From: Hoeflea sp.
GTDB taxonomy: Bacteria; Pseudomonadota; Alphaproteobacteria; Rhizobiales; Rhizobiaceae
Assembly: GCA_019084245.1 (NCBI GenBank)
Contig: JAHRFE010000016.1
Span: 1-51,647, forward strand
Direction of reading: 5' to 3'
DNA length: 51,647 nt
Position numbers and translations under genes: made by a program. Shown here one piece after another: positions 28,908 to 36,867 of the stretch (its first letter is position 1; each line of letters begins with the position of its first letter). The notes beneath the pieces were generated by a model. The model ran no database searches. It was given only the letters and a program-made list of their open reading frames with translations, and was not told the origin of the DNA.

Positions 28908-29192
28908 TTACTTCAGTTCGATGACCGTCAATTTGCCTTCCAGTCGGTCGGCGACGAACTCAATCGTCGAACCCACCTTCATCTTTTCGAACAGCGCCTC
29001 GTCTTTGACACGGAACACCATGGTCATCGCAGGCATGTCGAGGCTCTTGAGTTCCTCATGGATCAGCGTCACCTTCTTTGCCTTTGCATCGACCTTCTTG
29101 ACGGTCCCCTTGGTGAACTCCATGGCGGACGCGCCGGAAGCGAGGCCGAGGGCCAGAAAGGTAGCGGCTGTGATCTTGAACATATTTTTCAT
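28908..29192 (-). CDS. cusF: CusF-like periplasmic copper chaperone
   Basis: 94 residues: signal peptide to about residue 23, then one CusF domain. Metal-site residues by family alignment are H45 and M56/M58 in LDMPAMTMVF. The tryptophan that caps Cu+ in E. coli CusF (NWPEMTM) is a methionine here (M53). Last gene of the operon leader2-lipoprotein-OMF-MCO-cupredoxin-cusF. It resembles the third and fourth CusF-like domains fused to CusB at 43.3 kb, which are also MPxM type. Confidence 0.88.
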   Translation of the reverse strand: MKNMFKITAATFLALGLASGASAMEFTKGTVKKVDAKAKKVTLIHEELKSLDMPAMTMVFRVKDEALFEKMKVGSTIEFVADRLEGKLTVIELK

Positions 29193-29213
29193 CGGTATTT
29201 CTCCTTGGGGGCT

Positions 29214-29693
29214 TTACTGTGTGGCTACAGTGACGTTGCCGTGCATTCCTGAGTCATAGTGACCAGGTACAAGGCAAGCGACTTTGAAGGTGCCGTCATT
29301 TGTGAATTTCCAGATAATTTCACCGGACTCGCCAGGCGCTAGCCGAATCGCGTTTGGATCGTCGTGTTCCATCTCTGGGAACTTCTCCATCATGGCCTTG
29401 TGCTCCATGACCTTGTCTTCTTGATCGAGGACGAATTCGTGGTCCAGTTCGCCGACGTTTTTGATCTCGAATACGATAGTTTGACCCTTGCTAACCTTGA
29501 AGTCGCTCGGGGTGAACAGCATTTGGCCGTCGTCGGTCTCTGTCATGGACACGCTGATGGTCTGGGTGGCCTGGGCCTTCTCGCCAGGCTCGCCGACAGC
29601 CATGGCCTCATCGTGGCCGCCTGCGTGCGAACCGGCTGCGAGGGCTGGCGACGCGATCGCTGAGAGGAACAGTGCGATAATTGCAGCTTTCAT
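29214..29693 (-). CDS. Cupredoxin (plastocyanin/azurin-like) copper protein
   Basis: 159 residues: Sec signal peptide (cleavage after LAA, about 20), a His-containing linker, then a cupredoxin domain. Type 1 copper ligands are visible as H85 (ELDHEFVLD), C140, H145 and M150 (ACLVPGHYDSGM). An insert between about 88 and 115 is rich in Met/His/Glu. Periplasmic electron carrier or copper buffer; probably the partner of the multicopper oxidase encoded just upstream. Confidence 0.88.
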   Translation of the reverse strand: MKAAIIALFLSAIASPALAAGSHAGGHDEAMAVGEPGEKAQATQTISVSMTETDDGQMLFTPSDFKVSKGQTIVFEIKNVGELDHEFVLDQEDKVMEHKAMMEKFPEMEHDDPNAIRLAPGESGEIIWKFTNDGTFKVACLVPGHYDSGMHGNVTVATQ

Positions 29694-29732
29694 GGTTTTT
29701 CCTTTGGGTGTTGCATTGGATCGAGTTGATGA

Positions 29733-31091
29733 TCAGCCGTGCTTCATGGGGTTGGGCGTGACCTGTGTCTTTGCGTCATTGGCCTCGGCGAAGTCGGGCA
29801 ATTCCCCGGTCCACTCATAGGCCTGGGTTCCAGGTGGATTTTCATACCAACCGGGATCGCTGTAATCGCCGGCGGAGATGCCTTCGCGAACCTTGACTAC
29901 AGAAAACATGCCGCCCATTTCCAGCGGACCGTATGGCCCCCAGCCGGCCATCATTGGCACCGTGTTGTCGGGCAGTTCCATAGACATCTCACCCATATCA
30001 GCCATGCCGGCGGTTCCCATCGGCATGTATTCGGGCTGGACTATCCTGATCTTTTTGCTGACGGTCGATTTGTCGACGCCGATGAAAGTCGGCACGTCAT
30101 GTCCCATCGCATTCATTGTGTGGTGGGACTTGTGGCAGTGGATCGCCCAGTCACCCTCATATTTGGCGTCAAATTCGTACGCCCGCATTGCCCCCACCGG
30201 AATATCGATCGATACTTCCGGCCAACGCGCTTCGGGCCGCACCCATCCGCCATCTGTACAGGTCACCTCGAAATCATAGCCATGCATGTGGATCGGATGG
30301 TTGGTCATGGTCAAATTGCCGACGCGTACTCTGACGCGATCGTTTTTCGATACCACCAGCGGATCGATATCGGGAAAAATGCGGCTGTTCCATGTCCACA
30401 GGTTAAAATCGGCCATGGTCATGATCTTCGGCACGTAGGAGCCGGGATCGATGTCGAAGGCGTTGAGCATGATCAGGAAATCACGATCAACCGGCATGAA
30501 GGCGGGATCCTTCGGGTGAATAATGAAGAATCCCATCATGCCCATTGCCATCTGCACCATCTCGTCAGCGTGAGGGTGGTACATAAAGGTTCCTGACTTC
30601 ACCAGATCGAACTCGTAGATGAAGGTCTTGCCGGGCGGGATTGCGGGGTGAGAAAGGCCGCCGACGCCGTCCATGCCTGATGGCAGGATCATGCCGTGCC
30701 AGTGGATCGTGGTATGTTCCGGCAGCTTGTTGGTGACGTAGATCCTGACCCGGTCGCCTTCAACTGCCTCGATTGTCGGGCCGGTGGACTGTCCGTTGTA
30801 GCCCCAGAGATAGGCGGTCATTCCGTCGGCGAGTTCACGCTCCACCGGCTCAGCGATCAAATGAAATTCCTTGATCCCGTTGTTCATCCGGAATGGCAGG
30901 GTCCAGCCGTTGAGCGTGACTACCGGATTATAATCCGGTCCGGTTGAGGGCATCCGCGGCGCCTGGGTCAGCGGGCTTTCCATCAGGGCAGCATCTGGCA
31001 ATCCCATATTAGCGGTCTTCGACCAGGCCGTCGAGGAAACCAGGGCCGCGCTTGCAGCACCCGCACCGAGCAGTTGGCGTCTGTTCATCAT
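29733..31091 (-). CDS. Multicopper oxidase, CopA/CumA type, Tat exported
   Basis: 452 residues beginning with a twin-arginine signal (NRRQLLGAGAASAALVSS). Copper motifs: HWHG (130-133), HPH (172-174), HPIHMHG (265-271) and HCHKSHHTM (318-326), giving the type 1 and trinuclear sites. After the last site comes a Met-rich tail (about 355-395: YMPMGTAGMADMGEMSM and EMGGMF), suggesting extra Cu+ binding. Likely oxidises Cu+ to Cu2+ in the periplasm. Third gene after the lipoprotein and OMF genes of an operon headed by an exported leader protein. Confidence 0.92.
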   Translation of the reverse strand: MMNRRQLLGAGAASAALVSSTAWSKTANMGLPDAALMESPLTQAPRMPSTGPDYNPVVTLNGWTLPFRMNNGIKEFHLIAEPVERELADGMTAYLWGYNGQSTGPTIEAVEGDRVRIYVTNKLPEHTTIHWHGMILPSGMDGVGGLSHPAIPPGKTFIYEFDLVKSGTFMYHPHADEMVQMAMGMMGFFIIHPKDPAFMPVDRDFLIMLNAFDIDPGSYVPKIMTMADFNLWTWNSRIFPDIDPLVVSKNDRVRVRVGNLTMTNHPIHMHGYDFEVTCTDGGWVRPEARWPEVSIDIPVGAMRAYEFDAKYEGDWAIHCHKSHHTMNAMGHDVPTFIGVDKSTVSKKIRIVQPEYMPMGTAGMADMGEMSMELPDNTVPMMAGWGPYGPLEMGGMFSVVKVREGISAGDYSDPGWYENPPGTQAYEWTGELPDFAEANDAKTQVTPNPMKHG

Positions 31092-31112
31092 GGTCTTTTC
31101 CTTTCAGGAAGG

Positions 31113-32573
31113 TTAGTGTCCGGCACCGCCAGCGGCAGCCGTGGCAACTTCGGTTTCACCGCCTGCTGCACCCACGCCGCCGCCGTAAATGGCAGGCGCG
31201 AGATTAGCTTCGGACAACCAGAAATCGCGTTTTGCATTGACAGCGAGCAGGATCGAGTTGACCTTTTCGCGGCTGTCGGCGAGCAGTTCGAACGTGCTGC
31301 TGATCATTCCGTTGTAAGTGAGGAGCGACTCCTCCTCGATCTTCGTGCGCAACGGCACGACACTGTTGCGGTAGTGCCTGGCGATGTCGTAGTTGGACCG
31401 GTAGGCCTGGTACGCTGAACGGGCTTCGGAGCGCACGTTTACAGCCTTCTCGGCAAGCAGGTTCGCTGCGCGCATGTATGCGAGCTCGGACTTGCGCATG
31501 CGCGCTTGTCCGCTGTCGAAGATCGGAATGACGAACTCGAGTTCGACGTTTCCGGTGGTCTGCTTGTGCACCTCCCCATCTTCGAGTTCCCGCTCGGTTT
31601 CGAAACCGGAGAGGATCTCGAGATCGGTGACGTAGCGGGTGGCTTCCGTGAGCTTGAGCGACTTCGCGGTCGCCTCAAGGTCGAGCTTGGCCATCTGCAG
31701 ATCGACACGGCGTTGCAGAGCTTCCGCCTCGATCATGTCCCGCTTGATCAGTCCCTTCGGAAGCTGCGGCAAGCGATTAGGGACCTGAAAATCGAGGTCC
31801 GTGCCCCACAGTCCCATAAGCCTTGTTAGCTCCTCTTTTGCCAGACGAGCTTCAAGGCGAGCTTTCGCTGTCTGGCCTGCCAGTTCAGCATAAAAGACAT
31901 GCTCGCGGGCCTGACGGCCCTTCGTTATGGAGCCTGTTTCACCAAGTTTCTGCGCCAGTTCCGAAGAAGCGTCAGCCGCGGCTTGTGCCTGGTTGAGCTG
32001 GGCAACGGTTTCCCAGGAGGCAACGGCGGTGATCCAGGCACGTCTCGTGTCGGCCGCCAGTTGCAGCGTTTGCACGGCCGCAGCAAGTTCCGCTTTCCGT
32101 AGAGCTGCGTCGGCTATCTCGATATTGCTCTTCCGAGTAGCCAACGCCAGGATATTGGCGGCGATCACGCCTTCGACGGCTTTGAACGCGACCAAGCCCG
32201 GCGTACCAATACCCGTCAGACCCAGGGAAACCGTGGGATTGACCAGCATGGTGGATTGCCAGGCGTTAGCTGCAGCATCTCCAAGGTCGGCGTATGCCGC
32301 TTGAAGCCCCTTGTTGTTGATGAGGGCAACTTGCACCGCCGTGTCAGCATCAATGGTCTTCCTTGTCATCAATTGTTTGACCCGGCTCTTGGCGGCTTCC
32401 GCGTCGTGACGATTTTGAATCCAGACGGTGTCCTTGCCCGTCGCGGCCAACGTCGTTCCCGAGACGGAAGCAAAGCCCGCGTTGGCAGCCGAATAATCGA
32501 CCGCGGAAACACACCCCGTCAGAAACAATGGCAACGCCAGAGCTGCAGCGAGTTTGAAATGGTGTGTCATCAT
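31113..32573 (-). CDS. TolC-like outer-membrane efflux lipoprotein (CusC type)
   Basis: 486 residues, lipoprotein signal with lipobox FLTGC, then two repeats of the long alpha-helical OEP domain (around 60-260 and 280-450), including VDLQMAKLDLEATAKSLKL and the ARSAYQAYRSNYDIARHY coiled segments. The C-terminus is Gly/Ala/Thr-rich. Probably the outer-membrane exit for CusBA, whose genes lie 7.5 kb away in a separate operon. Start overlaps the small lipoprotein stop (ATGA). Confidence 0.9.
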   Translation of the reverse strand: MMTHHFKLAAALALPLFLTGCVSAVDYSAANAGFASVSGTTLAATGKDTVWIQNRHDAEAAKSRVKQLMTRKTIDADTAVQVALINNKGLQAAYADLGDAAANAWQSTMLVNPTVSLGLTGIGTPGLVAFKAVEGVIAANILALATRKSNIEIADAALRKAELAAAVQTLQLAADTRRAWITAVASWETVAQLNQAQAAADASSELAQKLGETGSITKGRQAREHVFYAELAGQTAKARLEARLAKEELTRLMGLWGTDLDFQVPNRLPQLPKGLIKRDMIEAEALQRRVDLQMAKLDLEATAKSLKLTEATRYVTDLEILSGFETERELEDGEVHKQTTGNVELEFVIPIFDSGQARMRKSELAYMRAANLLAEKAVNVRSEARSAYQAYRSNYDIARHYRNSVVPLRTKIEEESLLTYNGMISSTFELLADSREKVNSILLAVNAKRDFWLSEANLAPAIYGGGVGAAGGETEVATAAAGGAGH

Positions 32574-32797
32574 GAACCAGCTCCCTTTGGGGCCTGAGCA
32601 TCATTCTGGTTTCGCCACGGCTTTGGATCGACCGGGATGCGGTGCGTGTAGTCCCCGACGGGATTGTGATAGTGGATGGGGCGAGCCGTTGCCGTCGTCG
32701 CGGTAAGGTCGCCCGAAGCAATGACTTCAGGAGGCAATGTGCCTGCGCATCCGCTCGCAATGAGCGGCACTGCGGCCACAAGAAATGAGATTTTCAT
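32570..32797 (-). CDS. Small lipoprotein of the copper operon
   Basis: 75 residues: signal peptide MKISFLVAAVPLIASGC with lipobox IASGC, then a Thr/Ala stretch and HYHNPVGDYTHRIPVDPKPW. The histidines in HYHNP...YTHR are the only candidate metal ligands. Similar short lipoproteins occur before OMF/multicopper oxidase genes; function unknown. Translationally coupled to the OMF gene. Confidence 0.7.
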   Translation of the reverse strand: MKISFLVAAVPLIASGCAGTLPPEVIASGDLTATTATARPIHYHNPVGDYTHRIPVDPKPWRNQNDAQAPKGAGS

Positions 32798-32886
32798 GGT
32801 ATGATCCGAGTAGGAGATATCAGCGACGCAGTGAGCAAACCATGCTCAAATGCGCACGATCAAACCCGCAGAACGGGCATTCCTAC

Positions 32887-33282
32887 TCAGATTCTGGGTG
32901 GGCGGTGGAGGCCGGGGAATTCGCCGAAAATGAAATCTTCGTCGACAAATTCACGGAGAGGCAAAGCCGCAGGGTTGATCGAGGAATCCTGAAACGTCAC
33001 GAGCATGAAGCTTGCGCAGACATCACTGCAGCAATCCTGCTTCGCAAGCCTCGAACCGTCGTTGCCAGTCGATTCATCATCGTGATCGTGATGCAATGCA
33101 GTGTGGATAGCCGGCTGATCCATCGTCTGGGATAAACTTGCTTGATTGTCGGCAGATGGAGCGCTGTGCATGGCCGCTGCGGCATTTGACAACGAGTAGC
33201 CGGCCAGCGATGCGATGATCGCCAACCTGATGAGAACCAGCAGCTTCCTGCAAATGATTCGATACATCACGCTCATGCCCAT
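32887..33282 (-). CDS. Small exported leader protein (DUF2946/CutF-like), leader 2
   Basis: 131 residues: export segment (KLLVLIRLAIIASLAGYSL), His-rich stretch HTALHHDHDDE, the cysteine cluster QDCCSDVC, and a C-terminus ending GLHRPPRI. First gene of the lipoprotein-OMF-multicopper oxidase-cupredoxin-CusF unit, 89 bases before the next start. In Rhodobacter capsulatus an exported leader (CutF) with a proline-rich end heads the multicopper oxidase operon and controls its translation in response to copper; the analogy is by architecture. No canonical CXXC; the cysteines are C-C-x3-C. Start uncertain (MGM or MSVM). Confidence 0.6.
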   Translation of the reverse strand: MGMSVMYRIICRKLLVLIRLAIIASLAGYSLSNAAAAMHSAPSADNQASLSQTMDQPAIHTALHHDHDDESTGNDGSRLAKQDCCSDVCASFMLVTFQDSSINPAALPLREFVDEDFIFGEFPGLHRPPRI

Positions 33283-33687
33283 TGCGTAGATTCAAACCGC
33301 TCCGACTTCAAGCGCTTGAATTGATCTATTTTGTTAACGATTTCTTAACCATTTGAGACCTTTTCGCCTAGTCGAAGCGGTTTCCCGTCGAGAGGAGTTG
33401 CCTTCAGGATGCAGGCTTTTCTGCGACACCCTCTACAGAGCTGAGAGACACCCTAGTGGGGATCCGATGACGCGAGCGACGGGTTCGTTTCAGTGTCACC
33501 ATACGATCAAAGTGTGATTGCAGTACGTCGCTATTTCGTAAGTCCTGTCCAACGGGTTTGGACCCGTCTCAAACGCCGATCTCAGAAATTTCACCCATCA
33601 GGTGAGAGGTAATCAACATGCTGGACAAGAAGGCAGCTTTTGTTGCTAAAGTGCAAATTGCCCTGCCCAGCAATCCCTCCCTCAAAC
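33283..33687. other. Intergenic region with a palindrome and a possible gene scrap
   Basis: About 400 bases between divergent leader 2 and the DUF1007 3' end. The first part should hold the promoter of the copper oxidase operon. From 33618 an ORF with a GAGAGGT ribosome site reads MLDKKAAFVAKVQ, reminiscent of small coiled-coil stress proteins, but it loses resemblance after about 13 residues and runs into DUF1007 antisense. No other feature seen. Confidence 0.4.
33307..33320. promoter_or_regulatory. Perfect palindrome TTCAAGCGCTTGAA
   Basis: A 14-bp perfect palindrome 25 bases upstream of leader 2. The position fits an operator or the start of the untranslated leader. It does not match the CueR boxes at 35.7 and 36.2 kb, so this operon may answer to a different regulator. 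Confidence 0.35.
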
Positions 33688-34353
33688 TCAACCCTTTGCT
33701 GTGCAGTTCAATTCGAGACGCGTTGCAAATATCTTGCTTATGTCGGTACCTGCCGGATCATTGAAGAATTCATCCGTCAAATTGTCTTGATTATCTGTGA
33801 TCGCTTGGTTCGGATCGGGGCGAATGACAGCGCGTGTGCAGCGAGCGGGAAGCCCTTCCACTGCCAAACTCCCGTCCTTCACAAAGTCAATTGCAACGTA
33901 AAATGTCGGATCGTACACGCCGAAAACGACTTTACCAGCGAGCTTCAATAGATCTTTCGGTTCCGCTTCAAAAAGAACTATCAGCTGATCCTGGTCATAG
34001 CTGACGTTGAACCTTGCCGGTCGATTCATAACGATATCTTCGCCGTTGGATGTGACTAATTGGAAATAATTGTAGTCGGCCAAGGATTCGAAAATTGTCG
34101 TAGACACCTTCTGGAGTTCCTCATCATCTAACTTGAGATCGTTGTTGGCGTCAAAATCCAGCACGACGCTGCTTGAGAAAATTTCATCGAAACGCCAGAA
34201 ATGCCGAAGGAATCGAACGGTTTCGTCTGAATTCACGATCACATCTAATCGTGCCTCGGCAAGGATATGTGGATGCGCCCGAGCTAAAGTTGCGGATAGG
34301 AGAACGGTGGCTGAAGTGAAAGCCCAAAAGAGCAAGCGTAAAGAGATATACAT
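33688..34353 (-). CDS. DUF1007 family exported protein
   Basis: 221 residues: signal peptide (cleavage after LARA), then the HPHILAEARLDV start typical of DUF1007, with RHFWRFDEIFSS and an EF-hand-like DFDANNDLKLDDEE. DUF1007 proteins are usually encoded beside NicO-type nickel/cobalt exporters and offer an N-terminal His ligand after processing (H-P-H). No transporter gene accompanies this one. Lower GC than surrounding genes. Confidence 0.78.
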   Translation of the reverse strand: MYISLRLLFWAFTSATVLLSATLARAHPHILAEARLDVIVNSDETVRFLRHFWRFDEIFSSSVVLDFDANNDLKLDDEELQKVSTTIFESLADYNYFQLVTSNGEDIVMNRPARFNVSYDQDQLIVLFEAEPKDLLKLAGKVVFGVYDPTFYVAIDFVKDGSLAVEGLPARCTRAVIRPDPNQAITDNQDNLTDEFFNDPAGTDISKIFATRLELNCTAKG

Positions 34354-34489
34354 GGCTTGGGCTCGCGATGAATAGGGCTCGCTGACAGGGATCTAGGAAT
34401 TGGGCCAAATTAGGACCGGCCTTAATCAAGCGAGGATTGGTGGTTATGACGAGTGCAACGATCTTCATCTGTCTAGAAAGGAGAATTCG

Positions 34490-35050
34490 ATGAGCTTCAA
34501 GGTATATGCAGTTTTCGCGCCTGCAATCGCTTTGGCTGGTATCGTTGCGCCAATTCCGAATCAAGCGCAGGCCAATGAAAAGACAGTCATCGCTCGACAA
34601 CTTGACATGAAATCCATGGCTGAGGCAGCAAAGCTGATAGACGGTATGTTCAAGGGCAGCACTTCATACGATTCTGGGTTGTTCAAGGCAGCCGCGGAAT
34701 CGATACATAAGAGGTCCGGCAGAGCATTGGTGGCCCACTTTGAAGACAATCCGGTCCTTGCCGGATCGGCGGCGAGTTCGACGATCATGACCGAGAGCGC
34801 GGTGTTCGCTGCACTCGCCAATGACCTTCGCGTCTATGCGAATTCACTCTCCGCTTCCGCAGAACGCCATCCCGATGAATTGACCCCGGACATGCGGATG
34901 AAAGCGGGGGACGTCAAAGGGCTCGGACCATTCGGAAAAAAAGTTGATCCCGCCAAAGAGATTTTGACGATGTCCGCCGAACATGCTTTTCACATGATGC
35001 TTCAGACTTGCACTTCCTGCCACACGAGATTCCGCCAGAAACCAAACTGA
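34490..35050 (+). CDS. Class II (c'-like) cytochrome c
   Basis: 186 residues: signal peptide to about NQAQA, a four-helix pattern with many small and charged residues, and a single haem-binding motif CTSCH at about 174-178 just before the C-terminus, the hallmark of class II cytochromes (c', c556). Periplasmic; may bind NO or carry electrons. AAAGGAG precedes ATG 34490. Convergent with cueR, their stops six bases apart. Confidence 0.83.
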   Translation: MSFKVYAVFAPAIALAGIVAPIPNQAQANEKTVIARQLDMKSMAEAAKLIDGMFKGSTSYDSGLFKAAAESIHKRSGRALVAHFEDNPVLAGSAASSTIMTESAVFAALANDLRVYANSLSASAERHPDELTPDMRMKAGDVKGLGPFGKKVDPAKEILTMSAEHAFHMMLQTCTSCHTRFRQKPN

Positions 35051-35056
35051 ATTGGT

Positions 35057-35500
35057 CTAAACCAGGTGGGTGAGACCAAATTTCGACGGTAGTGTGTGGC
35101 CGTCGTCCGCCACCGGTTTCGAGATGCCGTCAATGATCGGACAATCGGGTCTGCCGTCGCCGTGGCAATTGTTGACGAGGTGCTTTAGCGTTTTCGTCAT
35201 GGCCTCTATTGCAGCAGCCTTGCGCTCAAGCTCGGCTATATGGCCAAGGGCAAGCGCTTTAACGTCCGAGCTTGCCCGGGAGCGATCCTTCCAAAGGGCA
35301 AGCAGGGTCTTCATCTGTTCGACGGAAAATCCGAGGTCGCGAGCCCCGCGAATGAAGCGCAACGTATGGACATCGCTGTCTGAATACATGCGATAGCTGG
35401 ACTCGGTGCGGCGTGCGGGCGCGATCAGTTCGATCTGTTCATAGTAGCGGATCATTTTGGTCGAGACGCCGGACGCCTTGGAAATTTCCCCAATATTCAT
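35057..35500 (-). CDS. cueR: MerR-family copper regulator CueR/HmrR
   Basis: 147 residues: winged-helix start MNIGEISKASGVSTKMIRYY, dimerisation helix, then the Cu+-binding loop CHGDGRPDC with C112 and C120, the same spacing and numbering as E. coli CueR. Senses cytoplasmic Cu+ and activates promoters with 19-base spacers. Two such promoters lie just upstream (35688-35718 and 36161-36191). Its last codons overlap a TTGGTCT...AGACCAA hairpin (35052-35079) that may serve the convergent cytochrome gene. Confidence 0.92.
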   Translation of the reverse strand: MNIGEISKASGVSTKMIRYYEQIELIAPARRTESSYRMYSDSDVHTLRFIRGARDLGFSVEQMKTLLALWKDRSRASSDVKALALGHIAELERKAAAIEAMTKTLKHLVNNCHGDGRPDCPIIDGISKPVADDGHTLPSKFGLTHLV

Positions 35501-35547
35501 GGTGGTCTCTTATTCTGCTTCGAGAGCGTTCATGCTTTGATCAATCT

Positions 35548-35658
35548 TCAGTTTGTATTGAACTGACGTAGTCGCAGCGCGTAGGTCATGCCTTCGATTC
35601 CGACATCGGTGGTAGCTGAGGATGTTACGGGTATTCTGATTTTCGATGCGACATTCAT
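35548..35658 (-). pseudogene. Relic of copper ATPase CopA: N-terminus fused to C-terminus by internal deletion
   Basis: A 36-codon frame with an intact AAAGGAG ribosome site. It begins MNVASKIRIPVTSSATTDVG then IEGMT, the usual run-up to the GMTCASC metal motif of CopA, but continues YALRLRQFNTN stop. ALRLRxF is the common last stretch of P1B ATPases (NALRLRRF). So about 2.3-2.4 kb encoding the HMA cysteines, membrane domain and catalytic domains is gone, leaving head and tail joined in frame. The CueR promoter upstream remains complete. The reading rests on short motifs. Confidence 0.65.
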
Positions 35659-35687
35659 AATAGCGGCTCCTTTGCTAACCACCCAGA

Positions 35688-35718
35688 TGTATAATCCTTC
35701 CCATGGTGGGAAGGTCAA
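35688..35718 (-). promoter_or_regulatory. CueR-type promoter upstream of the copA relic
   Basis: On the minus strand: -35 TTGACC (35718-35713), 19-base spacer containing the dyad CCTTCCCACCATGGGAAGG, and -10 TATACA (35693-35688). The over-long 19-base spacer with a dyad is diagnostic of MerR-family activation. Confidence 0.85.
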
Positions 35719-35927
35719 GGCCATTTTTATCTGTTTGAGAATTGTCGCGCCGCAGGCGGGAAGCGCCCATGTTCGGGCGCGAACAATAGCGATCAAGGTC
35801 TGCACAGCGACGGCTTGCTCCCACACCGGCGAGAAGGCAACCTATGAGATGGACCTTCGCAGTCAACTGCATGGTTTACTGAAAAGCGGCCGCCCCACGC
35901 ATGTGCAAAGGGCGGCCGGCCAGGCAA

Positions 35928-36134
35928 TCAGCGTTGCACGTAGGATGCCGGATATCCGGCATTCTTTATCGCCTCGCTGATGACAGTCGGGTCAAGGCTT
36001 GTTTGCACCGTCGCCTTTTTGGTGGCCAAGTCTACTGTTGCGACAGCATCCGGATCGGCTGCTTTGATCGCTTTTTCGACCGTCCCCCGGCAATGGCCGC
36101 AGGTCATATTTTGAACGTCGAACTCATGGGTCAT
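35928..36134 (-). CDS. copZ: Copper chaperone CopZ (single HMA domain)
   Basis: 68 residues, one heavy-metal-associated domain: MTHEFDVQNMTCGHCRGTVE with the CXXC metal site (C12, C15), ending NAGYPASYVQR. Cytoplasmic Cu+ carrier that normally hands copper to CopA and to CueR. AAAGGA precedes ATG 36134. It has its own CueR promoter at 36161-36191. Confidence 0.92.
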   Translation of the reverse strand: MTHEFDVQNMTCGHCRGTVEKAIKAADPDAVATVDLATKKATVQTSLDPTVISEAIKNAGYPASYVQR

Positions 36135-36160
36135 TGTGTTCCTTTCAATGTTGCTCGTCT

Positions 36161-36191
36161 GATATGGGACTTCCAACAATGGGAAGGTCAA
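36161..36191 (-). promoter_or_regulatory. CueR-type promoter of copZ
   Basis: Minus strand: -35 TTGACC (36191-36186), 19-base spacer TTCCCATTGTTGGAAGTCC with an imperfect dyad, -10 CATATC (36166-36161). It is 27 bases upstream of the copZ ATG. Confidence 0.8.
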
Positions 36192-36286
36192 GGGTCGCCA
36201 TTCCGGTATTCTCATGGACGAATGGTTCGGCAAGGACCATTCACATGGCCTTCGTCGCTGCCGGCCAGTCGTCAATTCCGTTCCGG

Positions 36287-36718
36287 TTACATTTTGTGCG
36301 GTTTGTAGGTGATACCGTTGGCGAGCTGTAGTTCGCGGACATAGCCAATGATCTTCGCCACCTCGTCAGGTGTCACCTGACTTTGTTTCGGCATGTTTCC
36401 GAAGGGCCAATGGTGTTGTGGAACACCGTTGGCTACCGCCCGATAGAAAGCTTCGTCGGGATGATGTCCGGGATTGTAGATATCATGGATGAGAGGCGGC
36501 CCCTTTTCGCTGCCTCCACCGGAATCTCCATGACAAGAAGCGCAATTGGCTCCGAACAGCGCCTGACCGGCTCGCGCTTCATCAGACATTTCGGTCAAAT
36601 TGGCCATCGCATAAGATGTCTCGGAATCTGGCATGAAGTTCTTTGAGACAAGAGCAGCCAATCCAAGCCCGAAGAATCCGATGACGAAATATTTTGGCAG
36701 GTTTTCCTTGAGTCGCAT
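36287..36718 (-). CDS. Class I c-type cytochrome, membrane anchored
   Basis: 143 residues: N-terminal uncleaved-looking helix (YFVIGFFGLGLAALVS, 10-25), haem motif CASCH (59-63) followed by GDSGGGSEKGPPL, and axial Met in FGNMPKQS (about 109). Periplasm-facing electron carrier; in copper operons such proteins may take electrons from Cu+ oxidation. Last gene of the YHS/DUF5676/propeller unit, separated from the propeller gene by about 150 bases with no obvious feature. Confidence 0.85.
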   Translation of the reverse strand: MRLKENLPKYFVIGFFGLGLAALVSKNFMPDSETSYAMANLTEMSDEARAGQALFGANCASCHGDSGGGSEKGPPLIHDIYNPGHHPDEAFYRAVANGVPQHHWPFGNMPKQSQVTPDEVAKIIGYVRELQLANGITYKPHKM

Positions 36719-36867
36719 TTTATATTCCCTGATTCATAGGACGACGCCTCGGTCTGAGGTTTCGAACATGGTGTCTGGTTTCCGGTTGCCTGGCTCACTG
36801 CAAGATTGGGCTACCATGCGGTCGCGAATACGCCCTTAACCATCTCGCCAAGGGTGAGTATGCGAAA

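Noticed and set aside
35588-35980. 130-codon plus-strand frame across the CueR promoter region
   Set aside because: It runs antisense through the copA relic, both operator elements' surroundings and part of copZ; no motif or ribosome site.
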